Source: JAHIYU01 sp964476155 (lineage in GTDB: Bacteria; Krumholzibacteriota; Krumholzibacteriia; LZORAL124-64-63). Taken from it: a stretch of 64,000 nt of DNA. The notes beneath the pieces are model-generated. The model worked only from the letters and a program-made list of their open reading frames with translations. It was not told the DNA's origin and made no database searches. This document shows, one piece after another, positions 1 to 6,751 of this stretch; the stretch's first letter is position 1; every line of letters starts with the position of its first letter. The translations under genes and the position numbers were made by a program. Location: positions 1 through 64,000 of the forward strand of contig CAYYYS010000007.1 of NCBI GenBank assembly GCA_964476155.1, given 5' to 3'.

Positions 1-855
1 GGAACTGGTAGCCGCCCATGAGATTCACGCGCGTCAGGAACTCGTTGGCGCTGTACACGCCGTTGAGGTTCTCGCCGGGAATGCCCATGAACCAGGGAAG
101 GCCCGCGCCCACGCCGATGAAAACGGCGTCGAAGCGTTCGCGGACCGAGTTCAGCGACTCGGCCTTACCCACCGGATAGTTCATGACGAACTTCACACCC
201 ATGTCCTTCAGCCCGTCGATCTCCTTGACGAGGATCTTCTTGGGCAGACGGAACTCGGGGATGCCGTAGAACAGCACGCCGCCGGGCTTGTGCAGGGCTT
301 CGAATACGGTGACGTCGTGACCCTTCTGGATCAGGTCGCTGGCGGCGGTCAGACCGGCCGGCCCGCTGCCGATGATGGCGACCGACTTGCCCGTCGGCGC
401 CTCCTTCGGCGGCAGGATGTTCAGGTTGTGCTCCATGGCGTAGTCGCCCAGGAACCGCTCCACGCGGCCCACGCCGCCGGGCTCACGACCCTTGTCGGGC
501 TTGTTCATGGTGCAGACCAGTTCGCATTGGTCCTCTTGGGGACAAACGCGACCGCAGATCGCCGGCAGGAAGTTCTTTTCCTTCACCTTGCGCAGCGCGT
601 CCTCATAGCGACCTTCGCCGACGAGGTTCATGAAGGCGGGGATATCGATCCCCACGGGGCAGCCGCCGATGCAGGGCCGATCCTTGCACTGGATGCAGCG
701 CTGGCCCTCGGCCAGGGCCTCATCGCAGCTGAACCCCAGGGGCACCTCGTTGAAGTTCTTGATGCGATCCTCGGGCGCCTGCTCGCGCATGGGGGTCTTG
801 ATCTTCGACTTGTTGAACTTGTAGGACGGCTTGATTCGCTTCTTCTTCTCGGTCA
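1..855 (-). CDS. nfnB: NADH-dependent ferredoxin:NADP+ oxidoreductase, large subunit NfnB (glutamate-synthase-small-chain-like), 3' end outside window
   Basis: The first 285 residues are visible and the gene runs off the left edge. The N-terminal part has two four-cysteine clusters for [4Fe-4S] centres (Cys54/57/62/66 with motif CIQCKDRPCIGGCP, and Cys101/105/111/115). It is followed by an FAD-binding GxGxxG (IIGSGPAGLTAA, about 161-172) and the PGGVLFYGIPEFRLPK segment typical of GltD/SudA/NfnB flavoproteins. On its own the fold could be a glutamate synthase small subunit or a sulfide dehydrogenase subunit. The gene directly upstream encodes the matching NfnA, and the pair is the known NfnAB arrangement, which couples NADH and reduced ferredoxin oxidation to NADP+ reduction in the cytoplasm. 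Start is ATG at 855, behind a strong AAGGGGG ribosome site, 15 bases after the nfnA stop, so the two are co-transcribed. Confidence 0.85.
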
Positions 856-870
856 TGTCTGACCCCCTTT

Positions 871-1749
871 CTAGCTGTCTTTTTCGTTGGCGAGCTTATC
901 GACGGCGGCAACCAGTTTGCAGTCGTGGTCGGCCATTTCCAGGGAACGCTTCTCTTCGTCCTTATAGTACGCGAGGCGAGACATGAGTTCGTCGAAGTCG
1001 GTCTGGTGACCGTCGAACTCGGGGCCCTCCACGCAGGCGAAGCGGGTCTTGCCGCCCACGGTCACCCGGCAGGCGCCGCACATGCCCGTGCCGTCCACCA
1101 TGATGGGGTTGAGCGACGCGAGGGTCTTGATGCCGTGGGGCTCGGTGGTCCTGCACACGAACTTCATCATGATCACCGGGCCGATGCAGATGCACTCGTC
1201 GATCTTCACGCCGTCGGCCACCAACTGCTCGATCGCGTGGGTCACAAGTCCCTTGCGCCCGTAGCTGCCGTCGTCGGTGGTGATGATCAGCTCGTCGCTC
1301 ACCGCGCTCACTTCGTCCTCGAGGATCAACAGATCCTTGGTCCGGGCGCCGAGGATCGTGATGACCTTGTTGCCCGCGGCCTTCATGGCCGTGGCCATGG
1401 GCCACACCACGGCGTTGCCGATACCGCCGCCCACACACAGGACGGTCTTGCCGCCGTCGGGGACCTCGGTCGGCTTGCCCAGGGGACCGGACAGGTCGAG
1501 TATCTCGTCACCGACCTGTTTGGCGTTGAGGATGCGGGTCGTCTTGCCCACTTCCTGGGCGACGATGGTGATGGTGCCCTTGGCCTCGTCGCGGGACGCG
1601 ATGGTCAGGGGAATCCGCTCGCCGTCATCGGTGATGCGCAGGATGATGAACTGGCCGGCCTTGCCGCGGCGGGCAATATGCTCGGCCTCGATTTCAAAGA
1701 GCATGGTCTTATCGGCCAGCAATCTGGCATCGACGATCCTGTTAGCCAC
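871..1749 (-). CDS. nfnA: NADH-dependent ferredoxin:NADP+ oxidoreductase, small subunit NfnA (FAD/NAD-binding, [2Fe-2S])
   Basis: 292 residues, the usual size for the dihydroorotate-dehydrogenase-electron-transfer/SudB/NfnA family. A ferredoxin-reductase-like FAD domain carries the RIPLTIAS flavin motif (about 45-52). A nucleotide-binding domain with CVGGGIGNAVVWP follows (about 105-117). The C-terminal [2Fe-2S] site fits D-x4-C-x2-C-x11-C exactly (Asp219, Cys224, Cys227, Cys239); an aspartate as fourth ligand is the documented hallmark of NfnA. Start is GTG at 1749 behind TAGGAG. It leads the two-gene operon with nfnB. The role is electron bifurcation or confurcation among NADH, NADPH and ferredoxin, which suggests an anaerobic or facultative metabolism using ferredoxin. 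Sulfide dehydrogenase activity is the main alternative. Confidence 0.87.
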   Translation of the reverse strand: MANRIVDARLLADKTMLFEIEAEHIARRGKAGQFIILRITDDGERIPLTIASRDEAKGTITIVAQEVGKTTRILNAKQVGDEILDLSGPLGKPTEVPDGGKTVLCVGGGIGNAVVWPMATAMKAAGNKVITILGARTKDLLILEDEVSAVSDELIITTDDGSYGRKGLVTHAIEQLVADGVKIDECICIGPVIMMKFVCRTTEPHGIKTLASLNPIMVDGTGMCGACRVTVGGKTRFACVEGPEFDGHQTDFDELMSRLAYYKDEEKRSLEMADHDCKLVAAVDKLANEKDS

Positions 1750-1801
1750 GGTCGCGCTCCTAGGGTCGAAATTCAGGCGGAATCGCTAATAATAGACGAG
1801 T

Positions 1802-1830
1802 ATTGTCTCCAATTGGCTCGTCCCGTTCAA
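1802..1830 (-). promoter_or_regulatory. Possible sigma70-type promoter of nfnAB
   Basis: Reading the minus strand, TTGAAC (1830-1825) is followed after 17 bases by GACAAT (1807-1802), about 53 bases before the GTG of nfnA. Four of six -10 positions match the consensus. This is visual matching only. Confidence 0.3.
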
Positions 1831-1895
1831 ATAAGGGGGTGAAACCGGGGGAAATCAAGCGGGAAAACACAGATGTCCTGGTAGCGCGCCATGTC

Positions 1896-1924
1896 TTGAC
1901 TTGTTGTAATACAAGTAGTTACCA
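1896..1924 (+). promoter_or_regulatory. Possible promoter with operator-like dyad upstream of folE
   Basis: TTGACT (1896-1901) and TTACCA (1919-1924) are separated by 17 bases. The -10 is poor. Inside lies an interrupted dyad, ACTTGT-TGTAAT-ACAAGT (1899-1916), with 6-base arms, the kind of site a homodimeric repressor could use. A start near 1931 would place the branched RNA structure at 1952-2064 at the beginning of the transcript. The functional call is inference. Confidence 0.3.
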
Positions 1925-1951
1925 GAAAGTGCTCAAGTATTCAACAGGGCA

Positions 1952-2064
1952 AGTGAAAGGGTCGAGTCCTTGGCGGGTTGGATTCGCGGCCACTGGGGGG
2001 GGGCAGTGCCTCGCGAATCACCGACGTGCCCGTCGGCCAGCCTTCGTTCCCAACCCTTTTCACT
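1952..2064 (+). ncRNA. Unidentified branched RNA structure (leader RNA or small RNA) upstream of folE
   Basis: The roughly 450 bases between nfnA and folE hold no gene, but this part folds well by eye. A closing stem pairs AGTGAAA (1952-1958) with TTTCACT (2058-2064). A second stem pairs GGGTTGG (1975-1981) with CCAACCC (2050-2056). Inside are two hairpins: GATTCGCG (1981-1988) with CGCGAATC (2012-2019), extended by CACTG/CAGTG (1991-1995/2004-2008), with a run of Gs in the loop; and CCGACG/CGTCGG (2021-2026/2031-2036) closing a 4-base loop. This makes a three-way junction. I could not match it to a riboswitch, SRP RNA, 6S, tmRNA or RNase P RNA. It ends 137 bases before the preferred folE start, so it may be a regulatory leader or a separate small RNA. 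Confidence 0.4.
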
Positions 2065-2201
2065 GGGTCTGGAGATGGTGCGTCGCTGGTTCCGGGATGT
2101 GCATACACCGTGCCGGAGTCGTGGACTTGACCATCGAGCCGAGCATTCTTATGGTGGAGCGCGGTCAGAGGAGCACGAGTGACACAGACGGGAGTAGCGA
2201 C

Positions 2202-2756
2202 ATGGAAAAGCTGGTCCGCAGCATCATCGAACACATCGGCGAAGACCCCGGGCGCGAAGGCCTGCTCAAGACCCCCGAGCGTGTGGCCAAGGCCTATAAG
2301 GAGATCACCGCCGGCTACCAACAGGACCCCGACGCCATGGTCCGTGGCGCCCTGTTCGAAGCCGAGGGCAAGGAAATGATCGTGATCAACGATATCGATT
2401 TCTACAGCATGTGCGAACACCACATGCTGCCGTTTTTCGGCAAGGCCCACGTGGCCTACATACCCGGCACAAAGATCGTCGGCCTGTCCAAGGTCGCGCG
2501 AGTGGTCGAAGCCTTCGCCCGTCGCCTGCAGGTCCAGGAACGCATGACCGCCCAGATCGCCACCTGTCTCATGGACAACCTCGACGCCTCCGGCGTAGGC
2601 GTCATCCTGCACGCCCAGCACCTGTGCATGATGATGCGCGGGATCAAGAAGCAGAACTCGTTCGCGGTGACGAGTGAGATGCTTGGGGTGTTCAAGGACG
2701 ATCCGAAGACGCGGGGAGAGTTTCTTACGCTTATACAGGAGAAGCCCTGGAACTAG
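2202..2756 (+). CDS. folE: GTP cyclohydrolase I (FolE)
   Basis: Converts GTP to 7,8-dihydroneopterin triphosphate, the first step of tetrahydrofolate (and some queuosine/pterin) synthesis; cytosolic, normally a homodecamer. The zinc ligands are present as Cys71 and His74 in CEHHMLPFFGKAHVAYIPG and Cys142 in HLCMMMRG. QERMTAQIA and the substrate-pocket histidine region are also intact. ATG at 2202 gives 184 residues, normal for compact FolE, and has GGGAG seven bases upstream. An in-frame ATG at 2151 (201 residues) is possible but has a weaker site. The gene stands alone and diverges from nfnAB. A strong hairpin follows its stop, and its last codons form part of an extended inverted repeat. 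Confidence 0.96.
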   Translation: MEKLVRSIIEHIGEDPGREGLLKTPERVAKAYKEITAGYQQDPDAMVRGALFEAEGKEMIVINDIDFYSMCEHHMLPFFGKAHVAYIPGTKIVGLSKVARVVEAFARRLQVQERMTAQIATCLMDNLDASGVGVILHAQHLCMMMRGIKKQNSFAVTSEMLGVFKDDPKTRGEFLTLIQEKPWN

Positions 2757-2805
2757 TAATGCCCCCCGGAAAAGCCGTCGCTAGGCTTTTCCAGGGGGCG
2801 TTACT
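2755..2805 (+). terminator. Long terminator-like hairpin after folE
   Basis: A 22-base-pair stem with one G-T pair and one mismatch (left arm 2755-2776, right arm 2784-2805, 7-base loop) begins inside the folE stop codon. There is no clear T run after it. A second, outer pair of arms (2741-2756 with 2828-2844) repeats the last codons of folE in inverted order. Confidence 0.5.
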
Positions 2806-2890
2806 CGTTTGTCGGCAAGGGTGTGCTTCTAGTTCCAGGGACTTCATATTTGAAGAAATGGTAGGCTTCAGTTGGGGCGGAGTACGATTC

Positions 2891-2920
2891 GTAGAAAGTC
2901 TACACGTGTAGACTTTCTAC
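2891..2920. repeat. Perfect 30-bp palindrome
   Basis: GTAGAAAGTCTACAC is followed directly by its reverse complement, with no spacer and no mismatch. On the plus strand it is followed by TTTTC. It lies between the folE hairpin and the 3' end of the broken secreted-protein gene on the minus strand. It may terminate transcription or bind a dimeric protein. Confidence 0.6.
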
Positions 2921-2955
2921 TTTTCATGTGGACCGGATCATGGCTCATCTTCGCT

Positions 2956-3660
2956 TCATCGATACGTCGCTTTGATGTGGCCCCAGGTCATAGTGTAGTT
3001 GGGGAGAGGCCCGCAGTCGCCGTCGTGCTCCTCGACTCTCTCTATGCGATAATGACACGATGTGAGCATGCCGTCGTATGTCTCCAAGCCGAAGAAGTTC
3101 AACACCTGGAGCGAGAAGAACCAATGCAATGCCTGCTCTTCGGTGACGCCCATTTCCGACGGGAGTAGGTCATCGTAGGATCCGTCCCAACAACCGGCTC
3201 CGCAGGGGATGATTTGGAAATGTCCTGACCAGTAGTCCAGCCGTCCTCTAAGGCAGATGGCTTCTTCCCAGGCTATAAGGTCGTACGAAGGGGAGCAGCA
3301 ACATGAGATGTCGTGCAAGGCGCCGCTAGTATCTCTAGTCATGACCTGGTAGCGATAGTGGCGGTTCGGAAAAGGGATCGACTCGCTCCACTCGGCGTAC
3401 AGGGATTCGCCCGGCTCGGGGATGTTTCAGACCGCATCCGGGGAGACAGCGACCATGTCGTGGCATGTACCGTGCAGCTTACGGGCGATGACGATCTCGA
3501 TCCAGTCTTCGGGAAGCTCGTCGAACTGGGACCGATATACATCAACTGATGCGGTTACCCGGCCTATCCCATCCACCGTGGCCAATAGGTTTCCGCAACA
3601 GGGCCGGCATGCGACAGGTACAGCCGCTGATACCATAAGAAGGACGAGGATCGCTTTCAA
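2956..3660 (-). pseudogene. Secreted cysteine-rich protein gene interrupted by one in-frame TGA
   Basis: Two open stretches in the same minus-strand frame, 3660-3430 and 3426-2956, are separated only by a TGA at 3429-3427 (codon 78). Read through, the product is about 234 residues. A TTG start sits behind a strong GGGGAGG site. A signal peptide (MKAILVLLMVSAAVPVACR) and a Cys-rich body (CCCSPS, CGAGC) follow, with an Ig/Fn3-like RHYRYQV segment shortly after the TGA. The second part lacks its own ribosome site, so it is not an independent gene. I do not recognise the family. Explanations are a fresh nonsense mutation, a base error, or recoding as selenocysteine; the bases after the TGA offer only a weak 4-bp stem (GGCG/CGCC), so selenocysteine is not supported. 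The gene is isolated between palindromic elements. Confidence 0.6.
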
Positions 3661-3769
3661 TTCAGCCTCCCCATTTCAATATATCGATGCAGGATACACC
3701 GTTATGATACGGCACTCAGTGTATATGTGTCCACAAACAGGTAACTGGATGGGAGATCAGAAAATGTAG

Positions 3770-3851
3770 CGACAGACAGACATGAAGACCCCCCTCTTGC
3801 GGCGACTGGCGCGTGGAGCCGCAAGAGGGGGGTCTTCATGTCTGTCTGTCG
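3770..3851 (-). terminator. Perfect 34-bp hairpin downstream of trxB
   Basis: Arms 3770-3803 and 3818-3851 are exact reverse complements over 34 bases with a 14-base loop. The element begins six bases after the trxB stop and, read on the minus strand, is followed by ACATTTTCTG. It most likely terminates trxB. A stem this long and this perfect is unusual for an intrinsic terminator and could also mark a recent palindromic insertion. Confidence 0.6.
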
Positions 3852-3856
3852 CGGCC

Positions 3857-4795
3857 CTACAACCCCTGCCCCCCCAACCACCGCTCACACTCAATAGCCG
3901 ACATGCACCCGCTCCCCGCCGCCGTGATCGCCTGCCGATAAACATGGTCCTGCACATCACCACAAGCCCAGACACCCTCGATATCCGTCGCCGTCACATT
4001 AGGCTTGGTCACCAGGTACCCCAGCTCGTCCGTCTTCAACTGCTCACCAAGAAACTGAGTATTCGGCACATGTCCGATCGCGACAAAACAACCGGTCACC
4101 GCCAACTCCGTATCCTCGCCGCCCTGCGTGTCCGCAAGAACCAGCTTCTCGAGCAGCCCGTTCTCGTCGCCCACGAGCTGCTTGACGGTCTTGTTCCAGG
4201 CGAAGTCGATCTTGTCGTGGGCCAGGGCGCGGTCGCCCATGATCTTGCTGGCGCGCAGCTCGTCGCGGCGGTGGATGACGGTGACCTTCTTGCAGAAGTT
4301 GGTCAAAAAGACCGCCTCTTCCATGGCCGTGTCGCCGCCGCCGACCACGGCGATCTCGTGGTCGCGGAAAAAGAAACCGTCGCAGGTGGCGCAGGCGCTC
4401 AGACCCTTGCCGTGGAAGTCGTTCTCTTCGGGGAGGCCCAACCAGCGGGCCGACGAGCCGGTGGCGATGATCAGGCTCTGGGCGAGGTAGGTCTCGTCGT
4501 CCACGACCACCTTGAAGGGGCGCTCGGACAGGTCGACGCTGTCGACGGTCTTGCTGACGATCTCCGCGCCGAAGCGGGCCGCCTGCTCGCGAAACTTCTG
4601 GGTCAGGGACGGGCCGTCGATGCCTTCGGGAAAGCCGGGGAAGTTCTCGACATCGGTGGTGATGGTCAACTGCCCACCCGGTTGCTGGCCCTCGAAGACC
4701 AGAGGCGGGATATTGGCGCGGCCCAGATACATGGCCGCAGTGTAGCCGGCGGGGCCGGAACCGATGACGATGGCGCGATGGATTGGCTGATTCAT
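3857..4795 (-). CDS. trxB: Thioredoxin reductase (TrxB)
   Basis: Flavoenzyme that reduces thioredoxin with NADPH in the cytoplasm. The 312 residues match the low-molecular-weight bacterial type. It has an N-terminal FAD motif (IGSGPAGYTAA, 11-21), the redox-active pair CATC (Cys135, Cys138), the NADPH-binding GGGDTA (152-157) followed by the phosphate-binding HRRDELRAS, and the C-terminal FAD-contacting ACGDVQDHVYRQAITAAGSG. ATG at 4795 has GGAAGGAAA upstream. It is a single-gene unit divergent from rplU-rpmA, with its own promoter and a strong hairpin downstream. No thioredoxin gene is adjacent. HRR favours NADPH over NADH, although some relatives use ferredoxin. Confidence 0.95.
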   Translation of the reverse strand: MNQPIHRAIVIGSGPAGYTAAMYLGRANIPPLVFEGQQPGGQLTITTDVENFPGFPEGIDGPSLTQKFREQAARFGAEIVSKTVDSVDLSERPFKVVVDDETYLAQSLIIATGSSARWLGLPEENDFHGKGLSACATCDGFFFRDHEIAVVGGGDTAMEEAVFLTNFCKKVTVIHRRDELRASKIMGDRALAHDKIDFAWNKTVKQLVGDENGLLEKLVLADTQGGEDTELAVTGCFVAIGHVPNTQFLGEQLKTDELGYLVTKPNVTATDIEGVWACGDVQDHVYRQAITAAGSGCMSAIECERWLGGQGL

Positions 4796-4846
4796 CCGCG
4801 ATTTCCTTCCGGGCAGGTGTGTCTTGACCCTGGGTTTCGGCCCCTA

Positions 4847-4875
4847 TGTTTAGGCATGATGGGCGATTGTGTCAA
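4847..4875 (-). promoter_or_regulatory. Probable trxB promoter
   Basis: On the minus strand a perfect TTGACA -35 (4875-4870) is followed after 17 bases by TAAACA (4852-4847), about 50 bases before the trxB ATG. The -35 is excellent and the -10 moderate. Confidence 0.5.
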
Positions 4876-4916
4876 CCCGTGGGGGACGGGCTGCCCGGCG
4901 AAGGAGCAATCCGACC

Positions 4917-4946
4917 TTGACTGGTGGCGAAAAGGGTGTTTATTAT
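4917..4946 (+). promoter_or_regulatory. Probable promoter of rplU-rpmA
   Basis: TTGACT (4917-4922) and TATTAT (4941-4946), 18 bases apart, match sigma70 consensus at five of six positions each. The resulting leader of about 135 bases contains a hairpin (GGACGGA/TCCGTCC, 5020-5026 and 5031-5037) and a T7 run just before the ribosome site of rplU. It could therefore carry ribosomal-protein feedback control, which is unproven. Confidence 0.65.
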
Positions 4947-5085
4947 TACCGGTTCCGGCCAGGATCGCTTAGATCACAGGTCGGTAGGTATTTCCGGCGA
5001 TTCACAACGTGGGATCGGCGGACGGATGGTTCCGTCCCGCCCCTACGATGTGTTAATTTTGCGAGACGTTTTTTTGGAGAAACTG

Positions 5086-5397
5086 ATGTACGCCATTGTC
5101 AACATCATGAGTATGCAGTTCCGGGTCGAGCCCGAGGCCACCTTGCAGGTGCCGCTGATGGAGGGTGAAACCGGGGACGCAGTAAAATTCGACGAGGTCC
5201 TGCTCTACAACGACGGCAAGGACACCACGGTCGGTACCCCGACGGTGAATGGTTGTTCGGTCGCGGCCGAGATCGTGCGCCATGGCGTGGGCCGCAAGGT
5301 GAGCGTCTTCAAGAAGAAGCGCCGCAAGAACTACCGTCGTAACAAGAGCCACCGCCAGAACTTCACCGAGATCCGCATCACGGGTATCTCCGCCTAG
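5086..5397 (+). CDS. rplU: 50S ribosomal protein L21
   Basis: A 103-residue small-barrel protein of the large ribosomal subunit. It is recognised by the MYAIV start, the FKKKRRKNYRRNKSHRQNFTEIRITGI C-terminal rRNA-binding region (written here in part: KKKRRKNYRRNKSHRQ) and its place directly before L27. Start is ATG at 5086 with GGAGA upstream; the open frame extends further upstream but only the 5086 start gives the family N-terminus. The usual IGGKQYRV segment reads IMSMQFRVE here, a divergent but length-conserving change. The rplU-rpmA pair is the universal arrangement. Confidence 0.95.
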   Translation: MYAIVNIMSMQFRVEPEATLQVPLMEGETGDAVKFDEVLLYNDGKDTTVGTPTVNGCSVAAEIVRHGVGRKVSVFKKKRRKNYRRNKSHRQNFTEIRITGISA

Positions 5398-5427
5398 GGC
5401 GGTCGGGACCAGAACAGGAGTTGAGCA

Positions 5428-5682
5428 ATGTCACATAAAAAAGGCGTCGGCAGCTCGCGCAACGGGCGCGACAGTAACGCCCAGAGGCTGGGCATCAAGC
5501 GCTTCGGCGGCGAGAGTGTTCTCGCGGGCACCATCATCGTGCGCCAGCGCGGCACCAAGATCCACCCGGGCGCTAACGTGGGTCGCGGCAACGACGATAC
5601 CCTTTACGCCAAGATCACCGGCAAGGTCGTTTACGGCCGCTACGACAAGACCCGGAAGAAGGTCAGTGTCCTGCCGGCCTGA
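5428..5682 (+). CDS. rpmA: 50S ribosomal protein L27
   Basis: 84 residues. The N-terminal MSHKKGVGSSRNGRDSNAQR, the tail that reaches the peptidyl-transferase centre, and IIVRQRGTKIHPGANVGRG are diagnostic. There is no Firmicutes-type N-terminal cleavage extension. It follows rplU by 30 bases and is closed by a GC-rich terminator at 5707-5732. Confidence 0.97.
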   Translation: MSHKKGVGSSRNGRDSNAQRLGIKRFGGESVLAGTIIVRQRGTKIHPGANVGRGNDDTLYAKITGKVVYGRYDKTRKKVSVLPA

Positions 5683-5706
5683 CACGAACAGGATCAAGTT
5701 TCGCGG

Positions 5707-5732
5707 AACCCATCCCGCCTGCGGGATGGGTT
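5707..5732 (+). terminator. Intrinsic terminator of rplU-rpmA
   Basis: AACCCATCCCGC pairs perfectly with GCGGGATGGGTT around a very short loop, followed by TCCTTT. It sits 25 bases after the rpmA stop. Confidence 0.75.
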
Positions 5733-5749
5733 TCCTTTGGACTCACGCC

Positions 5750-5907
5750 AGTATACCTTCCCAGTTCTCGCATCCCATCTTCGTGTCGTCTTCGGCCCGG
5801 ACTCAATCACGAAATCCTCGACGTAGCATAGCTACGCCTGCGTTTTCGCTCAATCGCCCGCACCAAAGCCGACCCAAATCTGGGCGCGAGAACTGTGAAG
5901 TTATACT
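5750..5907. repeat. 158-bp imperfect palindrome between rpmA and kdsB
   Basis: Outer arms 5750-5771 and 5886-5907 match at 20 of 22 bases. The central hairpin CGTAGC-ATA-GCTACG (5822-5836) sits at the same centre (about 5828.5). Between them the two halves are partly complementary (for example ACTCAATCACGAAA against TTTTCGCTCAATCG). So the whole block can form one long cruciform or stem. It ends 24 bases before kdsB, and no gene lies inside. It resembles an intergenic repeat element more than a simple terminator. Confidence 0.6.
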
Positions 5908-5931
5908 TGCGCGAACCCTTGGAGGTCGCGG

Positions 5932-6681
5932 ATGAGCGGTGCCCTGGTCGTCATTCCCGCCCGTTACGGATCCTCGCGTTTTCCCGGCAAGGCTCTGGCC
6001 GACCTCGGCGGTCAACCGCTGATCGTCAGAGTGGCCGAGTTGGCGGCCCGCATGGAGACGGCCGACCGGGTCGTAGTTGCCACCGACGATGAGCGCATCG
6101 TTGACGCGGTCGAGGCTGCCGGCCACCAGGTCGAGCTGACCGGTGAGCATTCCACGGGATCCGATCGTGTCGCCGAGGTCCTCGCGCGTCATCCCGCCGA
6201 GATCGTCCTGAATCTCCAGGGGGACGAGCCCCTGCTCGATCCCGGCGATCTGGATGCCCTGGTCCGCGCCCTGACCGCAGATCCGGACGCCGACATGGCC
6301 ACCCTGGCCCACCCTTTTTCCCGCGAAGACGAATGGCGCGATCCCAACGTGGTCAAGGTACTCACGGCTGCGGACGGTCACGCCCTCTGGTTCAGCCGGG
6401 CGCCCGTGCCGGGCGAGCATCCGGGCACCGGCGAGGATGCCGTGGCGTCCTGGCGACAGGCATCGCGGCACGTGGGTGTCTACGCCTTCCGGGGCATCTC
6501 GTTGAAGCGATTCCTGAACCTGCCTCGAACCGACCAGGAACTGGCCGAGGGGCTGGAGCAGTTGCGGGCTCTTGAACACGGCTTGCGCATCCAGGTGGCC
6601 GCGGCCTCGGGCTTGCCCGTGGGTGTGGATACACCCGAGGATCTCGAAATCGTGCGCGGGATCTGGGAGCGACGCGATTGA
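5932..6681 (+). CDS. kdsB: 3-deoxy-manno-octulosonate cytidylyltransferase (KdsB)
   Basis: Activates Kdo with CTP to CMP-Kdo for the inner core of LPS. 249 residues, the normal size. The nucleotide-binding N-terminus IPARYGSSRFPGKAL (8-22), VVVATDDERI, the NLQGDEPLL metal/ligand motif and the C-terminal GVDTPEDLE are all present. ATG at 5932 follows GGAGG. It opens the Kdo/LPS gene run, with pyrG (CTP supply) and kdsA directly downstream. Confidence 0.96.
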   Translation: MSGALVVIPARYGSSRFPGKALADLGGQPLIVRVAELAARMETADRVVVATDDERIVDAVEAAGHQVELTGEHSTGSDRVAEVLARHPAEIVLNLQGDEPLLDPGDLDALVRALTADPDADMATLAHPFSREDEWRDPNVVKVLTAADGHALWFSRAPVPGEHPGTGEDAVASWRQASRHVGVYAFRGISLKRFLNLPRTDQELAEGLEQLRALEHGLRIQVAAASGLPVGVDTPEDLEIVRGIWERRD

Positions 6682-6751
6682 AGTCGGGCTTTCCCGTCCG
6701 ACGTACCTGCGGTAATCTGTCGGCAACATCCAACGGAGAGGAAGGGGATCC

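Noticed and set aside
1952..2064. tRNA, SRP RNA, 6S RNA or RNase P RNA as identity of the branched structure
   Set aside because: None of the invariant sequence blocks of these RNAs is present, and the fold is not a cloverleaf or a single long helix.
3361..3429. Selenocysteine insertion at the in-frame TGA
   Set aside because: The bases after TGA give only a weak 4-bp stem with a 10-base loop, and no selenium genes are in the window. Kept as an open question under findings, not annotated as a selenoprotein.
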